Shown: piece after piece, positions 43,995 to 51,963 of the stretch
Layout: every line of letters starts with the position of its first letter
Numbering within the stretch: the stretch's first letter is position 1
DNA from: an uncultured Alphaproteobacteria bacterium
Lineage (GTDB): Bacteria; Pseudomonadota; Alphaproteobacteria; MPNO01; UBA830
DNA length: 64,000 nucleotides
Reading direction: 5' to 3'
Assembly: GCA_913046035.1 (NCBI GenBank)
Contig: CAJWSW010000008.1
Span: 1-64,000, forward strand
Made by a program: the position numbers and the translations under genes
The notes under the pieces: generated by a model
What the model was told of the DNA's origin: nothing
The model's input: only the letters and a program-made list of their open reading frames with translations
Database searches by the model: none

Positions 43995-44530
43995 AAAATA
44001 CCTGGATTTTTGGATATGGGTCACTTGTTTGGCGACCTGATTTTCCCTTTATTGAAGCCCGGAAGGCCAGGATTTTCGGTTGGAAACGCCGTTTTTGGCA
44101 GGGTTCAACTGACCATCGCGGTATCCCTGGGGCTCCGGGTCGCGTTGTCACATTAGTAAAAGACAGCGATGCGGTTTGCTGGGGAACTGCATATCTTGTA
44201 GACGCAAAGGATCGCGACGACGTCTTGATTAAACTTAACTATAGAGAAAAAGACGGTTATTCGATCCATAATGTTTCTGTTTCATTTCCTTGCTCGGAGG
44301 AATGTTCAGAGCCGGGGCTGATTTATATCGCTAATCCTGGAAATCCCCAATGGCTTGGGGAGGCACCCCTTGCAGAAATTGCAGCGCAGGTTCGTGCTTG
44401 CGCAGGTCCGTCTGGCGAGAACAGAGAATACGTCGTCAACCTCGCGAGTTCATTGCGGCGGATGGGAGCGAGCGATCCGCACGTATTTGAAATTGCGCGT
44501 TTGTTGGGCTGCACTCCTGCTGAACGTTAG
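43991..44530 (+). CDS. Glutathione-specific gamma-glutamylcyclotransferase (ChaC-like)
   Basis: A 179-residue ChaC-family protein, which cleaves glutathione to 5-oxoproline and Cys-Gly in the cytosol. The substrate loop WIFGYGSLVWRPDF is at the N-terminus, followed by RFWQGSTDHRGIPGAPGRVVTLV and YREKDGYSI with the catalytic-glutamate region. Starts at GTG 43991, overlapping the VOC stop codon. It converges on the Lrp-type regulator with a 4-bp overlap. Next beyond that is a thiol dioxygenase-like cupin, so this neighbourhood may handle glutathione-derived cysteine. Confidence 0.92.
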   Translation: MKNTWIFGYGSLVWRPDFPFIEARKARIFGWKRRFWQGSTDHRGIPGAPGRVVTLVKDSDAVCWGTAYLVDAKDRDDVLIKLNYREKDGYSIHNVSVSFPCSEECSEPGLIYIANPGNPQWLGEAPLAEIAAQVRACAGPSGENREYVVNLASSLRRMGASDPHVFEIARLLGCTPAER

Positions 44531-44985
44531 GCATAATCGAGTGGTAGGGCGGTGGTGTATTTAATCTGTTCCATCGAAAAAGACGAGCTGACATCGTAAA
44601 GCTCAACCTGCTCAATCAGGCGTTGGTAGAAGTGATCATATGCTGCAATATCCGGTACCACCACGCGCAGCAGATAGTCAATATCGCCCGACATCCGGTA
44701 AAATTCCACGACTTCGGGAAATTCATTTACTGCGGATGAGAACCCTTGGTACCAGGCCGCATCATGTTTGTCTGTTTTTATTGAGACAAATACGGTGACA
44801 CCGGCATTAAGTTTCTCTGCATCAAGCAGAGCGACCCTCGATCTGATAACGCCTATTTTTTCAAGATTCTGGATCCGTCGCCAGCAGGGGGTAGTCGATA
44901 ATCCAACCTCCTTTGCGATTTCGGCGACGACTTGTGTTGTATCCAATTGTAGGATGCTAAGAATTTTCTTGTCTATCTCATCCAT
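44527..44985 (-). CDS. Lrp/AsnC-family transcriptional regulator
   Basis: A 152-residue Lrp/AsnC regulator. It has an N-terminal helix-turn-helix (MDEIDKKILSILQLDTTQVVAE, then VGLSTTPCWRRIQNLEKIGVI) and a C-terminal RAM/effector domain from about residue 65 (VFVSIKTDKHDAAWY). It is transcribed away from the cupin gene at 45139 across an AT-rich 153-bp region, the usual arrangement for an Lrp regulator controlling its neighbour. Its effector is probably an amino acid, perhaps a sulphur-containing one. Confidence 0.93.
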   Translation of the reverse strand: MDEIDKKILSILQLDTTQVVAEIAKEVGLSTTPCWRRIQNLEKIGVIRSRVALLDAEKLNAGVTVFVSIKTDKHDAAWYQGFSSAVNEFPEVVEFYRMSGDIDYLLRVVVPDIAAYDHFYQRLIEQVELYDVSSSFSMEQIKYTTALPLDYA

Positions 44986-45138
44986 TAGGATAAAAAACCA
45001 AAATAATATAATTAAAGAGAATAAATTATCATTATTGTCGAATCAAATAAAAAATTTGCAAACAAATGTCGTTAAAAATTTAAAATAATTACTATTAGGT
45101 TTTTATAACGATTTACGCCGAAAGGTGAAGGTCGAACA
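44986..45138. promoter_or_regulatory. AT-rich divergent promoter region
   Basis: The 153 bp between the Lrp-type gene and the cupin gene are strongly AT-rich, especially 45000-45110 with several A and T runs. Lrp-family proteins bind bent AT-rich DNA, so this is the likely binding region. No exact operator is proposed. GAAAGGTGAAGG before 45139 supplies the cupin gene with a ribosome-binding site. Confidence 0.5.
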
Positions 45139-45669
45139 ATGAACATCAAAACATTTTGCCTGCAGACGAGCCGTATTATCGCGGAAAATCCTGTTGAAAG
45201 CGTACCGGCCCGCATATCCGAATACTTGCCAGAAATTTTGGGTGACCGTGATCTATTGACTGCAGACCAAAAGGTGCCGCCCGCGAAAGGATATGGCAGA
45301 CATGATGTTTTTCTATGCCCTGATGACCATTTTTCTATTATAGCTGCGGTCTGGCCTGCTGGTATTATCTCGCCTATCCACGATCACAAAACCTGGTGCA
45401 CATTCGGTGTATATGAGGGTGTAATTGAAGAAACCAGGTATCGTTCCGATCCGAGTGATCCTTGCGGAGTAGACGTTATTGCCACGGAGACTGTAAACTG
45501 GGTTGCAGGCGATGTAACACACTTGCCAGTTGGCAGTGGAGATATTCACTGCATGCACAATCCCACCGAGCAGGTGGCAGTGTCGGTGCATGTCTATGGC
45601 GGTAATTCGGTCAAACTTGGGCCTAATGTTGTCAAGGTTTACCGAGAAGCCGAGACCGCGGTAGCTTGA
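45139..45669 (+). CDS. Cysteine dioxygenase-like cupin (thiol dioxygenase)
   Basis: A 176-residue cupin of the cysteine dioxygenase/3-mercaptopropionate dioxygenase type. The iron-binding cupin motif is SPIHDHKTWCTFGVYEGVIEETRY (two His), with the third ligand in GDIHCMHNPTEQVAVSVHVYG. Such enzymes oxidise cysteine or 3-mercaptopropionate to the sulphinate with O2. Sequence does not decide between the substrates. Divergent from the Lrp regulator; an MDR gene follows after 85 bp containing a short GC-rich hairpin (45712-45725). Confidence 0.85.
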   Translation: MNIKTFCLQTSRIIAENPVESVPARISEYLPEILGDRDLLTADQKVPPAKGYGRHDVFLCPDDHFSIIAAVWPAGIISPIHDHKTWCTFGVYEGVIEETRYRSDPSDPCGVDVIATETVNWVAGDVTHLPVGSGDIHCMHNPTEQVAVSVHVYGGNSVKLGPNVVKVYREAETAVA

Positions 45670-45754
45670 CGGCAGTTAGTTAAACGCGTTAATCCAGCCT
45701 GCTGGGATATTCCCGCTTGGGCGGGGCTAGCAAAGCTTAAAAGGGAGAAGAAAA

Positions 45755-46762
45755 GTGCGCGCAGTTGTTCTGCACGAACACGGTGATATTGATAACTTAA
45801 AATATCACGAAGATTACACCGATCCGGAATGCGGCGAAGATCAAGTCATCATCCGGGTCAAGGCGACATCGCTTAATTATCATGATGTCTTCACCACAAA
45901 AGGCATGCCTGGAATTAAGGTCCCACTTCCAATCGTAATCGGTCTAGATATTTCAGGCGAAATCGCTGAGGTTGGTAAATCGGTCGATGGGTGGTCCGTC
46001 GGGGACCGGGTGCTTGTTAATCCGCTGGATCCTGTCACACCAGAAAAGGGTCTTATGGGTGAGATGTTGGATGGTGGTACGGCCGAATTATGTGCTGTGG
46101 ATGCTACCCGTCTGATAAGTATCCCCGATGGCTGTTCCTACGAGCAGGCCGCTGCGTTACCCGTGGCATACGGGACAGCGCATCGAATGATGATTAGCAA
46201 TGGCCGCATGAAAGGTGGCGAGAAAGTGCTAATCCTTGGCGCATCCGGTGGAGTGGGCTCTTGCTGTGTTCTCTTGGCAAAGGCGATGGGTTGCGAGGTG
46301 GTCGCCGCCGGGTCTAGCCCAGAAAAGCTGGAGGCACTAACGTCTTGGGGGGCTGACCATGTCATCGGATATGATGCCTTTGAAAAGACAATTTACGGAA
46401 TTTATGGCAAACCTCATCGTCGAAAGTTTGAAGGCGGCGTAGACGTGGTCATAAATTTCACTGGCGGTGACACTTGGGTCCCGTCTTTGAAGGCAACACA
46501 GCGTGGTGGCAAAATACTTACCTGCGGTGCAACAGCTGGTTTCGATCCCGCGGAAGACTTACGTTATATCTGGACGTTTGAGCTACAGGTCCTTGGCTCT
46601 AATTCCTGGGCAATCAAAGATTTAGAAATGCTGATGGAGATGATTGCCTCTGAAAAGCTGAAACCTGTAATCGATACCGTATTGCCGCTTGAGCAGACAG
46701 CGGAAGGCGTTCGCCAGCTGCGCGACCGCGAGGTGATTGGAAAAATCGTTATCACTCCGTAA
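45755..46762 (+). CDS. Zinc-independent MDR oxidoreductase (quinone reductase-like)
   Basis: A 335-residue medium-chain dehydrogenase/reductase. It shows LNYHDVFTTKGMPGIKVPLPIVIGLDISGEIAEVG, the NADPH-binding GASGGVGSCCVLLAKAMG (about residue 165), and GGKILTCGATAG. The canonical catalytic zinc cysteine is replaced (NYHDVF rather than a cysteine), suggesting the quinone oxidoreductase/enoyl reductase type. GTG start preceded by AGGGAGAAG. The CoA ligase gene begins 13 bp after it, so an acyl-CoA or enone substrate is plausible. Confidence 0.9.
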   Translation: MRAVVLHEHGDIDNLKYHEDYTDPECGEDQVIIRVKATSLNYHDVFTTKGMPGIKVPLPIVIGLDISGEIAEVGKSVDGWSVGDRVLVNPLDPVTPEKGLMGEMLDGGTAELCAVDATRLISIPDGCSYEQAAALPVAYGTAHRMMISNGRMKGGEKVLILGASGGVGSCCVLLAKAMGCEVVAAGSSPEKLEALTSWGADHVIGYDAFEKTIYGIYGKPHRRKFEGGVDVVINFTGGDTWVPSLKATQRGGKILTCGATAGFDPAEDLRYIWTFELQVLGSNSWAIKDLEMLMEMIASEKLKPVIDTVLPLEQTAEGVRQLRDREVIGKIVITP

Positions 46763-46775
46763 GAGAGTTAAACCA

Positions 46776-48308
46776 ATGAACCCTTCGGTGTCTGGAAATC
46801 TTGGTGATGTCTTTGCGGAACACGCGGATTCTGACAGCGTCGCAATTGTGGATTTGTATAATCCGACTAAACCGTGTGAGTATACATTTCGAGAATTTAA
46901 CGGTAACTGCGACGCGGTCGCCAACGGCCTCATTGTTGCCGGCTTAGAACCCGGGGACAGGATAGGCATCCTAGCGCTAAATCGCGTCGAATTTTTAGAA
47001 GTACTATTTGGTGCCATGAGGGCGGGCTGCGTGCCCGTGATGATAAACGTCAAGCTACCGGCCGAAACGGCGGAATACATCATCAGTGACGCTGAGGTCA
47101 AAATTATCTTCGCTGATGCGGATCAGATAGCGCGGATAAATAATAGCACTCGTATTGTTTCGTTTGGCGAGGGGGACGATCCTTTTGATAGATTCAAAAT
47201 ATTTTCAAATGAGGCGTTTCCGTCGTTTTTCCCTGGTAAAGGCGATATAGCAGAACAGCCTTACACCTCGGGATCTACCGGCCGACCAAAAGGCGTTTTA
47301 CTTGATCATTTGGGACAAGTCTGGATGATTGATAAAATCGTTAAAAGCCGCGACATACGCGGCGACGACTGCTCAGTGATTTCAGCACCGCTCTATCATA
47401 AGAATGCCCTCCTGGCAGTAAAATCGGCACTGTCGGCAGGGGGGCGGATCGTATTATTTTCTCGCTTTGATGCAAGTGAATACATACGGGCAATAGAGCG
47501 TTACCGTCTTACGATGCTGACTGGTGTGCCGACTATGTATGCCCTGATCCTTCAGGAAGAGGACTTGTTGAATCGAACTGATCTTTCCTCAGTAAGGAAC
47601 TGTTCGATGGGATCGGCACCCGCGTCTGATAATCTGCTCGATACACTGGCAACCCGTTTTCCGGATGCAAAACTTAATCTTAACTATGGGATCACAGAAG
47701 GTGGCCCAATACTGTTCTCTTGGACCCACCCTGACGGCCTTCCACGACCGCGGACATCCGTTGGGTTTCCCATCGAAGGGGTTGAAATAAAATTGATTGA
47801 TGGGCCGAATGAAAGCGAGGGGGTGTTATGTGTCAAAAGCCCTGGGGTTATGGAAGGCTACCATAACCTGCCGGAAGCAACTGAAAGTGTGCTGTCGTCC
47901 GACGGTTGGCTGAACACTGGCGACATTCTGCGCTGCGATGAAAACGGCTGGGATTTCTTTGTTGATCGGGCGGATGATATGTTTGTCTGCGCCGGAGAGA
48001 ATATATATCCCGGAGACGTCGAATCGATGCTAGAGCGCAATGAAGAAGTTATGCAGGCCGTCGTTGTTCCGGCGCCTAACACGTTGAAGGCCCACGTTCC
48101 ATTTGCATGGATAGTCAAACGTGAGGGATCTTCGCTAGATGAACAGGCGGTCAAGGAATACGCACTTGAAAACGGGCCGGTATACGCCCATCCACGCCGA
48201 GTGTTCTTCGTTGATGCCTTACCTCTGAGCGGAACAAATAAAATTGATCGCCGCGCTCTTGAGGCTGAAGCCGTAAAAAAAGCTCGAGAGGGCGGAGGTG
48301 CGGACTAA
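46776..48308 (+). CDS. AMP-dependent acyl-CoA synthetase/ligase
   Basis: A 510-residue adenylate-forming ligase. It has the AMP-binding loop YTSGSTGRPKGVLLDH, then TGVPTMYALILQ, NYGITEGGPILF, NTGDILRCDENGWDFFVDRADDMFVCAGENIYPGDVE and the C-terminal lysine in SGTNKIDRRAL. The acid substrate cannot be told from sequence; the family covers crotonobetaine, fatty and aromatic acids. I use ATG 46776, downstream of AAGAGAG; an in-frame ATG at 46737 overlaps the MDR gene. Its 3' end overlaps the CAP-domain gene by 11 bp. Confidence 0.92.
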   Translation: MNPSVSGNLGDVFAEHADSDSVAIVDLYNPTKPCEYTFREFNGNCDAVANGLIVAGLEPGDRIGILALNRVEFLEVLFGAMRAGCVPVMINVKLPAETAEYIISDAEVKIIFADADQIARINNSTRIVSFGEGDDPFDRFKIFSNEAFPSFFPGKGDIAEQPYTSGSTGRPKGVLLDHLGQVWMIDKIVKSRDIRGDDCSVISAPLYHKNALLAVKSALSAGGRIVLFSRFDASEYIRAIERYRLTMLTGVPTMYALILQEEDLLNRTDLSSVRNCSMGSAPASDNLLDTLATRFPDAKLNLNYGITEGGPILFSWTHPDGLPRPRTSVGFPIEGVEIKLIDGPNESEGVLCVKSPGVMEGYHNLPEATESVLSSDGWLNTGDILRCDENGWDFFVDRADDMFVCAGENIYPGDVESMLERNEEVMQAVVVPAPNTLKAHVPFAWIVKREGSSLDEQAVKEYALENGPVYAHPRRVFFVDALPLSGTNKIDRRALEAEAVKKAREGGGAD

Positions 48309-48792
48309 ACGGCGCATAGCCGCCTTTACATTCATCGCGACTATATTGTTTGGACCGGCAGTTGCAATTGGGGGTATTGAAAGAACCACGTTAATCGCTG
48401 AATTGCTTCGAGAGGTGAACATCCAGCGAAAGCATAATGGTAAACAACCCTTGCGCCTAAATAGTAGGCTGACTGCCGCAGCCCAAAAACACGCAAAAAA
48501 CATGTCGGAAAATAATTTCTTCGGCCACCTATCTCCTGATGGATATGGCGTCATGGAGCGTGTCACTAAAGAAGGCTATCTTTGGCGAGCTATCGCGGAA
48601 AACATTGGTGCTGGGTTGTCATCGCCCAAATTTACGGTCACAGCCTGGATGAACAGCCGAGACCACCGAGCTAATCTGCTGAATGGCGAATTCAACGAAG
48701 TGGGGATTGGTTATTTCCGACCATTGCAAAACGAGACAAAGTCGAGATATTCCCATTATTGGGTTATCGTTTTTGGCGGGCGCTCTAGGTAG
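48298..48792 (+). CDS. Exported CAP/SCP-domain protein
   Basis: A 164-residue secreted protein with a signal peptide (residues 1-24, MRTKRRIAAFTFIATILFGPA) and a CAP/SCP (PR-1-like) domain: INxQRKHNGKQPLRLNSRLTAAAQKHAKNM, FFGHLSPDG, AENIGAGLSSP and WMNSRDHRANLLNGEFNEVGIGYF. CAP domains bind sterols, metals or cell-wall components; the bacterial function is unclear. GTG start inside the end of the ligase gene (11-bp overlap), with GGCGGAG as the ribosome-binding site. It converges on speE. Confidence 0.9.
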   Translation: MRTKRRIAAFTFIATILFGPAVAIGGIERTTLIAELLREVNIQRKHNGKQPLRLNSRLTAAAQKHAKNMSENNFFGHLSPDGYGVMERVTKEGYLWRAIAENIGAGLSSPKFTVTAWMNSRDHRANLLNGEFNEVGIGYFRPLQNETKSRYSHYWVIVFGGRSR

Positions 48793-48798
48793 GCTAAA

Positions 48799-49650
48799 TC
48801 AGTAATGCATATACGCCGGCAGGCTGAAACAAGCGATGTGGATTTCCGGCGTGTAATAATGAGTATCGATATTTGCGGCATTAAATCGCGAACAGACGGT
48901 ATTTATATCGGTTGACCGCGCTGTGGTAGAGCGCGCACCCCAGCCAAGTGTCATGAAACCAAACGCGTATGTTGGGACGACTGTTAGGTATAACGCGGCG
49001 TCTTCATAGATATCTTTTAAGCGTTTGTGGGTTTTTTGTGCTTCATCTTTTTGTACGAACGAGACACCAGATTGGCAGATAAAAATCCCGTCAGGCCGCA
49101 ACACTTTACGACAATCTGAATAGAATTCATCAGAAAACAAAGGCAATGATGGCCCGATCGGATCCGTAGAGTCGACGATGATCAAGTCGAACCGTTGATC
49201 AGTCTCCTTAACAAAACTCAGGCCATCGGCAATGATCAACTCGCTACGGGGATCGCCGAAGGCACCATCACTAATCGAGGGAAGAAATTTTTGGCAAAGT
49301 TCGACGACGTTTCGATCGATCTCGACCATTGTCACTTTCTTGATTGCGCTATGCTTGAGAACATCGCGTAGTGCGCCGCCATCTCCACCTCCAATGATTA
49401 AAACGTCTTTCACGGAACCGTGGGCAAGGATGGGCACGTGGGTAATCATCTCGTGATAAGCCGCCTCGTCGCGTTCGGTTGTCTGAATCACGTTATCGAG
49501 GGCAAGAACGCGCCCAAAAAAAGGTGTCTCGAAAATTACCAGATCCTGATATTCGGTTTTCGATTGATAGATTATTTCCGTTATTTGGAAACGCTGTTGG
49601 AATGATCCATGAAGCGTCTCTGGATACCAATTCAGCCCCTCGTTGGTCAT
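48799..49650 (-). CDS. speE: Spermidine synthase (polyamine aminopropyltransferase)
   Basis: SpeE transfers an aminopropyl group from decarboxylated S-adenosylmethionine to putrescine. The 283-residue protein has YQDLVIFETPFFGRVLALDNVIQTTERDE, the nucleotide-binding VLIIGGGDGGALRDVLKH (about residue 80) and the catalytic IIVDSTDPIGPSLPLF. Its start overlaps the end of speD (ATGA), making a classic speD-speE pair. It ends 6 bp from the convergent CAP-domain gene. Confidence 0.96.
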   Translation of the reverse strand: MTNEGLNWYPETLHGSFQQRFQITEIIYQSKTEYQDLVIFETPFFGRVLALDNVIQTTERDEAAYHEMITHVPILAHGSVKDVLIIGGGDGGALRDVLKHSAIKKVTMVEIDRNVVELCQKFLPSISDGAFGDPRSELIIADGLSFVKETDQRFDLIIVDSTDPIGPSLPLFSDEFYSDCRKVLRPDGIFICQSGVSFVQKDEAQKTHKRLKDIYEDAALYLTVVPTYAFGFMTLGWGARSTTARSTDINTVCSRFNAANIDTHYYTPEIHIACFSLPAYMHY

Positions 49651-50102
49651 TCAACGACACCCCGCCTTGATTCTTTAACCGATTTGCGTTCAGGACTGAA
49701 CCTTTCTTCAAGGATACATAGGGCAAGATCGGGACGGCAGTTACCGCACATAAAGACGTCGAATGCGGCGTAATCCAGTTCGGGCCATGTGTGGACACTG
49801 ATATGGCTCTCTGCGAGTAATGCCACTCCCGAAACCCCTCCTTCGCCACCAAATTCGTGCAAGTGAAGGTGAAGCAGTGCAGCGTTAGCAGCCTCCGCAG
49901 CGTCGCGGAGTGCGTTCTCGATAAAATCGATATCATTAAGACCAGAACCACCCCAGAAATCGATAAGTAGGTGGGCGCCAGCGTAAATTTGACCACCCTG
50001 CCGGATCAGATAGTCTACCGATTGGTCGGACCTGCTTTGTCCTGCATTATCTAAAAGATCTGCCGAGGACGCATTGACCGGCAGAGGCGGTGTTTTTTCC
50101 AT
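49647..50102 (-). CDS. speD: S-adenosylmethionine decarboxylase proenzyme
   Basis: SpeD supplies decarboxylated S-adenosylmethionine for SpeE. It is made as a proenzyme that cleaves itself to create a pyruvoyl group. The cleavage site is visible as LLAES|HISVHTWPE with Ser at about residue 99 of the form starting at 50102, and the FDVFMCGNC region follows. I choose ATG 50102, preceded by AGGG; an in-frame ATG at 50186 would add 28 basic residues of uncertain status. The protein ends ERKSVKESRRGVVE. Confidence 0.94.
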   Translation of the reverse strand: MEKTPPLPVNASSADLLDNAGQSRSDQSVDYLIRQGGQIYAGAHLLIDFWGGSGLNDIDFIENALRDAAEAANAALLHLHLHEFGGEGGVSGVALLAESHISVHTWPELDYAAFDVFMCGNCRPDLALCILEERFSPERKSVKESRRGVVE

Positions 50103-50202
50103 TTTGTAAGCCCTATAAAGCCGCAACCGCAGCCCTGATAATAATCGAAAGCCGGGCCTTATCGCGTTTTTATGAGCACAGTGCAAGTACCTTTGATGGC
50201 TT

Positions 50203-51960
50203 TTAAAAGGCCTCCGCTGAGAGCGCCATAATTTCCGCAGATCCCGCAGTCGCCGCTTGTGCTAGAGCCGCTACCTGCGGGAGCAAGTTTGCTGCATAAA
50301 ACCGCGATGTGGCCACTTTTGAACGGTAGAATTCACTGTCGTCTTTCGTGGCCGCAGCAATGTTAGCAGACCGCGCCAAAAGCCAGCCGCCAGCTACCAG
50401 ACCCAAGGCTTGCAGAAAGGGGGTTGCGCCGGAAACGACGGCCCGAGGATCGTCGCCATCGTAATTAAGCATCCAATTACTTGCCGAAGTCAGGGCTTCT
50501 ACTGATGAAAGCATCGCAGTGGCAATCGTTTTGTCAGTGATCTCAGTACCCTTGATCTCGGAAATAAATTTGTTCAATTCTTCGCCTTGGTCACGCATTA
50601 TTTTACGTCCGAGAAGGTCCAATGCCTGGATACCGTTGGTACCCTCGTAGATAGGCGTGATCCGACTATCGCGATAGTATTGTGCTGCCCCTGTATCTTC
50701 AATAAATCCTGCTCCACCATGTACTTGGATGCCTAATGAAGCGATTTCAACACCGCAATCTGTGGACCAGGCTTTCACAACGGGTACGAGTAGATCTACA
50801 CGGTCTTGCGCCGCCTTTTTGACTTCGTCTTCGGGATGCTTTCGGGCGACATCCTGTTGAGCTGCGACATAATATCCCAATGCCCGGTTAGCTTCTGTTA
50901 ATGCACGCATCTTCATCAAGTTACGACGTACATCTGGATGACGGATAATTGGTACGTCTCCGGCTGAGGGATCGGCGGGGTCTCGCCCTTGAACCCTTTC
51001 ACGTGCGAAATTTGAAGCCTGCTGATAGGCGCGTTCACCAACACCAACGCCCTCACGCCCGACCGCAAGCCTAGCGTTGTTCATCATAGCAAACATGTAT
51101 TCCATTCCGCGGCACTCTTCACCGACCAGATAACCTATCGCCCCTTCGTTTTCACCGAATTGCATGACACAGGTGGGACTGGCGTGAATGCCTAGCTTGT
51201 GTTCCAAAGAAACTGCTCTCACATCATTCCGTTGACCGATTGATCCATCCTCATTGACCAAGAATTTTGGAACTATGAATAATGAAATGCCCCGCGTACC
51301 AGGAGGCGCATCTGGAGTTCGCGCGAGAACCATATGCACAATATTATCGGTGTAATCATGTTCTCCAAAAGTTGTATATATTTTCTGCCCAGTGAGGAGG
51401 TAGTGGTCGCCCTGTGCTTCCGCCTTTGTGTGTAACGCACCGACATCTGATCCTGCATGAGGCTCGGTCAGGCCCATTGTGCCCGTCCACTCGCCCGTTA
51501 CGAGTTTTGGCAACCATTTCTCCTTTTGCGAAATATTCCCAAACTCTTCTAAGCATTCTACTGCCGCAATGGTCAGAACTGGACACAGCATGAACGCAAG
51601 GTTCGCGCTATCCCACATCTCAAAAACCGGGGTTGCCAGTAAAAGCGGTAGCCCTTGTCCTCCAATCTCTGAGTCGAATTGCAATGCGTTCCAGCCGCCG
51701 TCAACATATGCCTTATAAGCTTCTTTAAAACCTGTTGGGGTAATAACTACGCCGTTCTCCAACCGAGAGCCTTCCACATCCCCGTTTCGATTGATTGGCG
51801 ACAGAACGTTGTGTGCCAATTTACCGGCTTCTTCCAATATAGCTGTCGTTACGTCCGATGTTGCATCCTCATAACCCGGTAGCTCGTTGACCGTTTTAAG
51901 ACCAATCAATTCCTCTACGACGAATTTCATATCTCGTATTGGAGCGACAAATTCAGCCAT
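50203..51960 (-). CDS. Acyl-CoA dehydrogenase, long form (DmdC/AcdA-like)
   Basis: A 585-residue FAD acyl-CoA dehydrogenase of the longer subfamily that includes 3-methylmercaptopropionyl-CoA dehydrogenase DmdC. It has GLTEPHAGSDVGALHTKA (about residue 160), FIVPKFLVNEDGSIGQRNDVR, NNARLAVGREGVGVGERAYQQA, the catalytic base in YEGTNGIQALDLLGRK, and a C-terminal domain beyond residue 460. The chain-length or DMSP-related substrate cannot be fixed. It is 3 bp downstream of the FAD-linked oxidase gene and about 100 bp upstream of speD. Confidence 0.9.
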   Translation of the reverse strand: MAEFVAPIRDMKFVVEELIGLKTVNELPGYEDATSDVTTAILEEAGKLAHNVLSPINRNGDVEGSRLENGVVITPTGFKEAYKAYVDGGWNALQFDSEIGGQGLPLLLATPVFEMWDSANLAFMLCPVLTIAAVECLEEFGNISQKEKWLPKLVTGEWTGTMGLTEPHAGSDVGALHTKAEAQGDHYLLTGQKIYTTFGEHDYTDNIVHMVLARTPDAPPGTRGISLFIVPKFLVNEDGSIGQRNDVRAVSLEHKLGIHASPTCVMQFGENEGAIGYLVGEECRGMEYMFAMMNNARLAVGREGVGVGERAYQQASNFARERVQGRDPADPSAGDVPIIRHPDVRRNLMKMRALTEANRALGYYVAAQQDVARKHPEDEVKKAAQDRVDLLVPVVKAWSTDCGVEIASLGIQVHGGAGFIEDTGAAQYYRDSRITPIYEGTNGIQALDLLGRKIMRDQGEELNKFISEIKGTEITDKTIATAMLSSVEALTSASNWMLNYDGDDPRAVVSGATPFLQALGLVAGGWLLARSANIAAATKDDSEFYRSKVATSRFYAANLLPQVAALAQAATAGSAEIMALSAEAF

Positions 51961-51963
51961 TCT

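Noticed and set aside
45712-45725. CCCGC-TTGG-GCGGG hairpin after the thiol dioxygenase gene as a terminator
   Set aside because: The stem has only five pairs and no U-tract follows, so it is not counted as a terminator.
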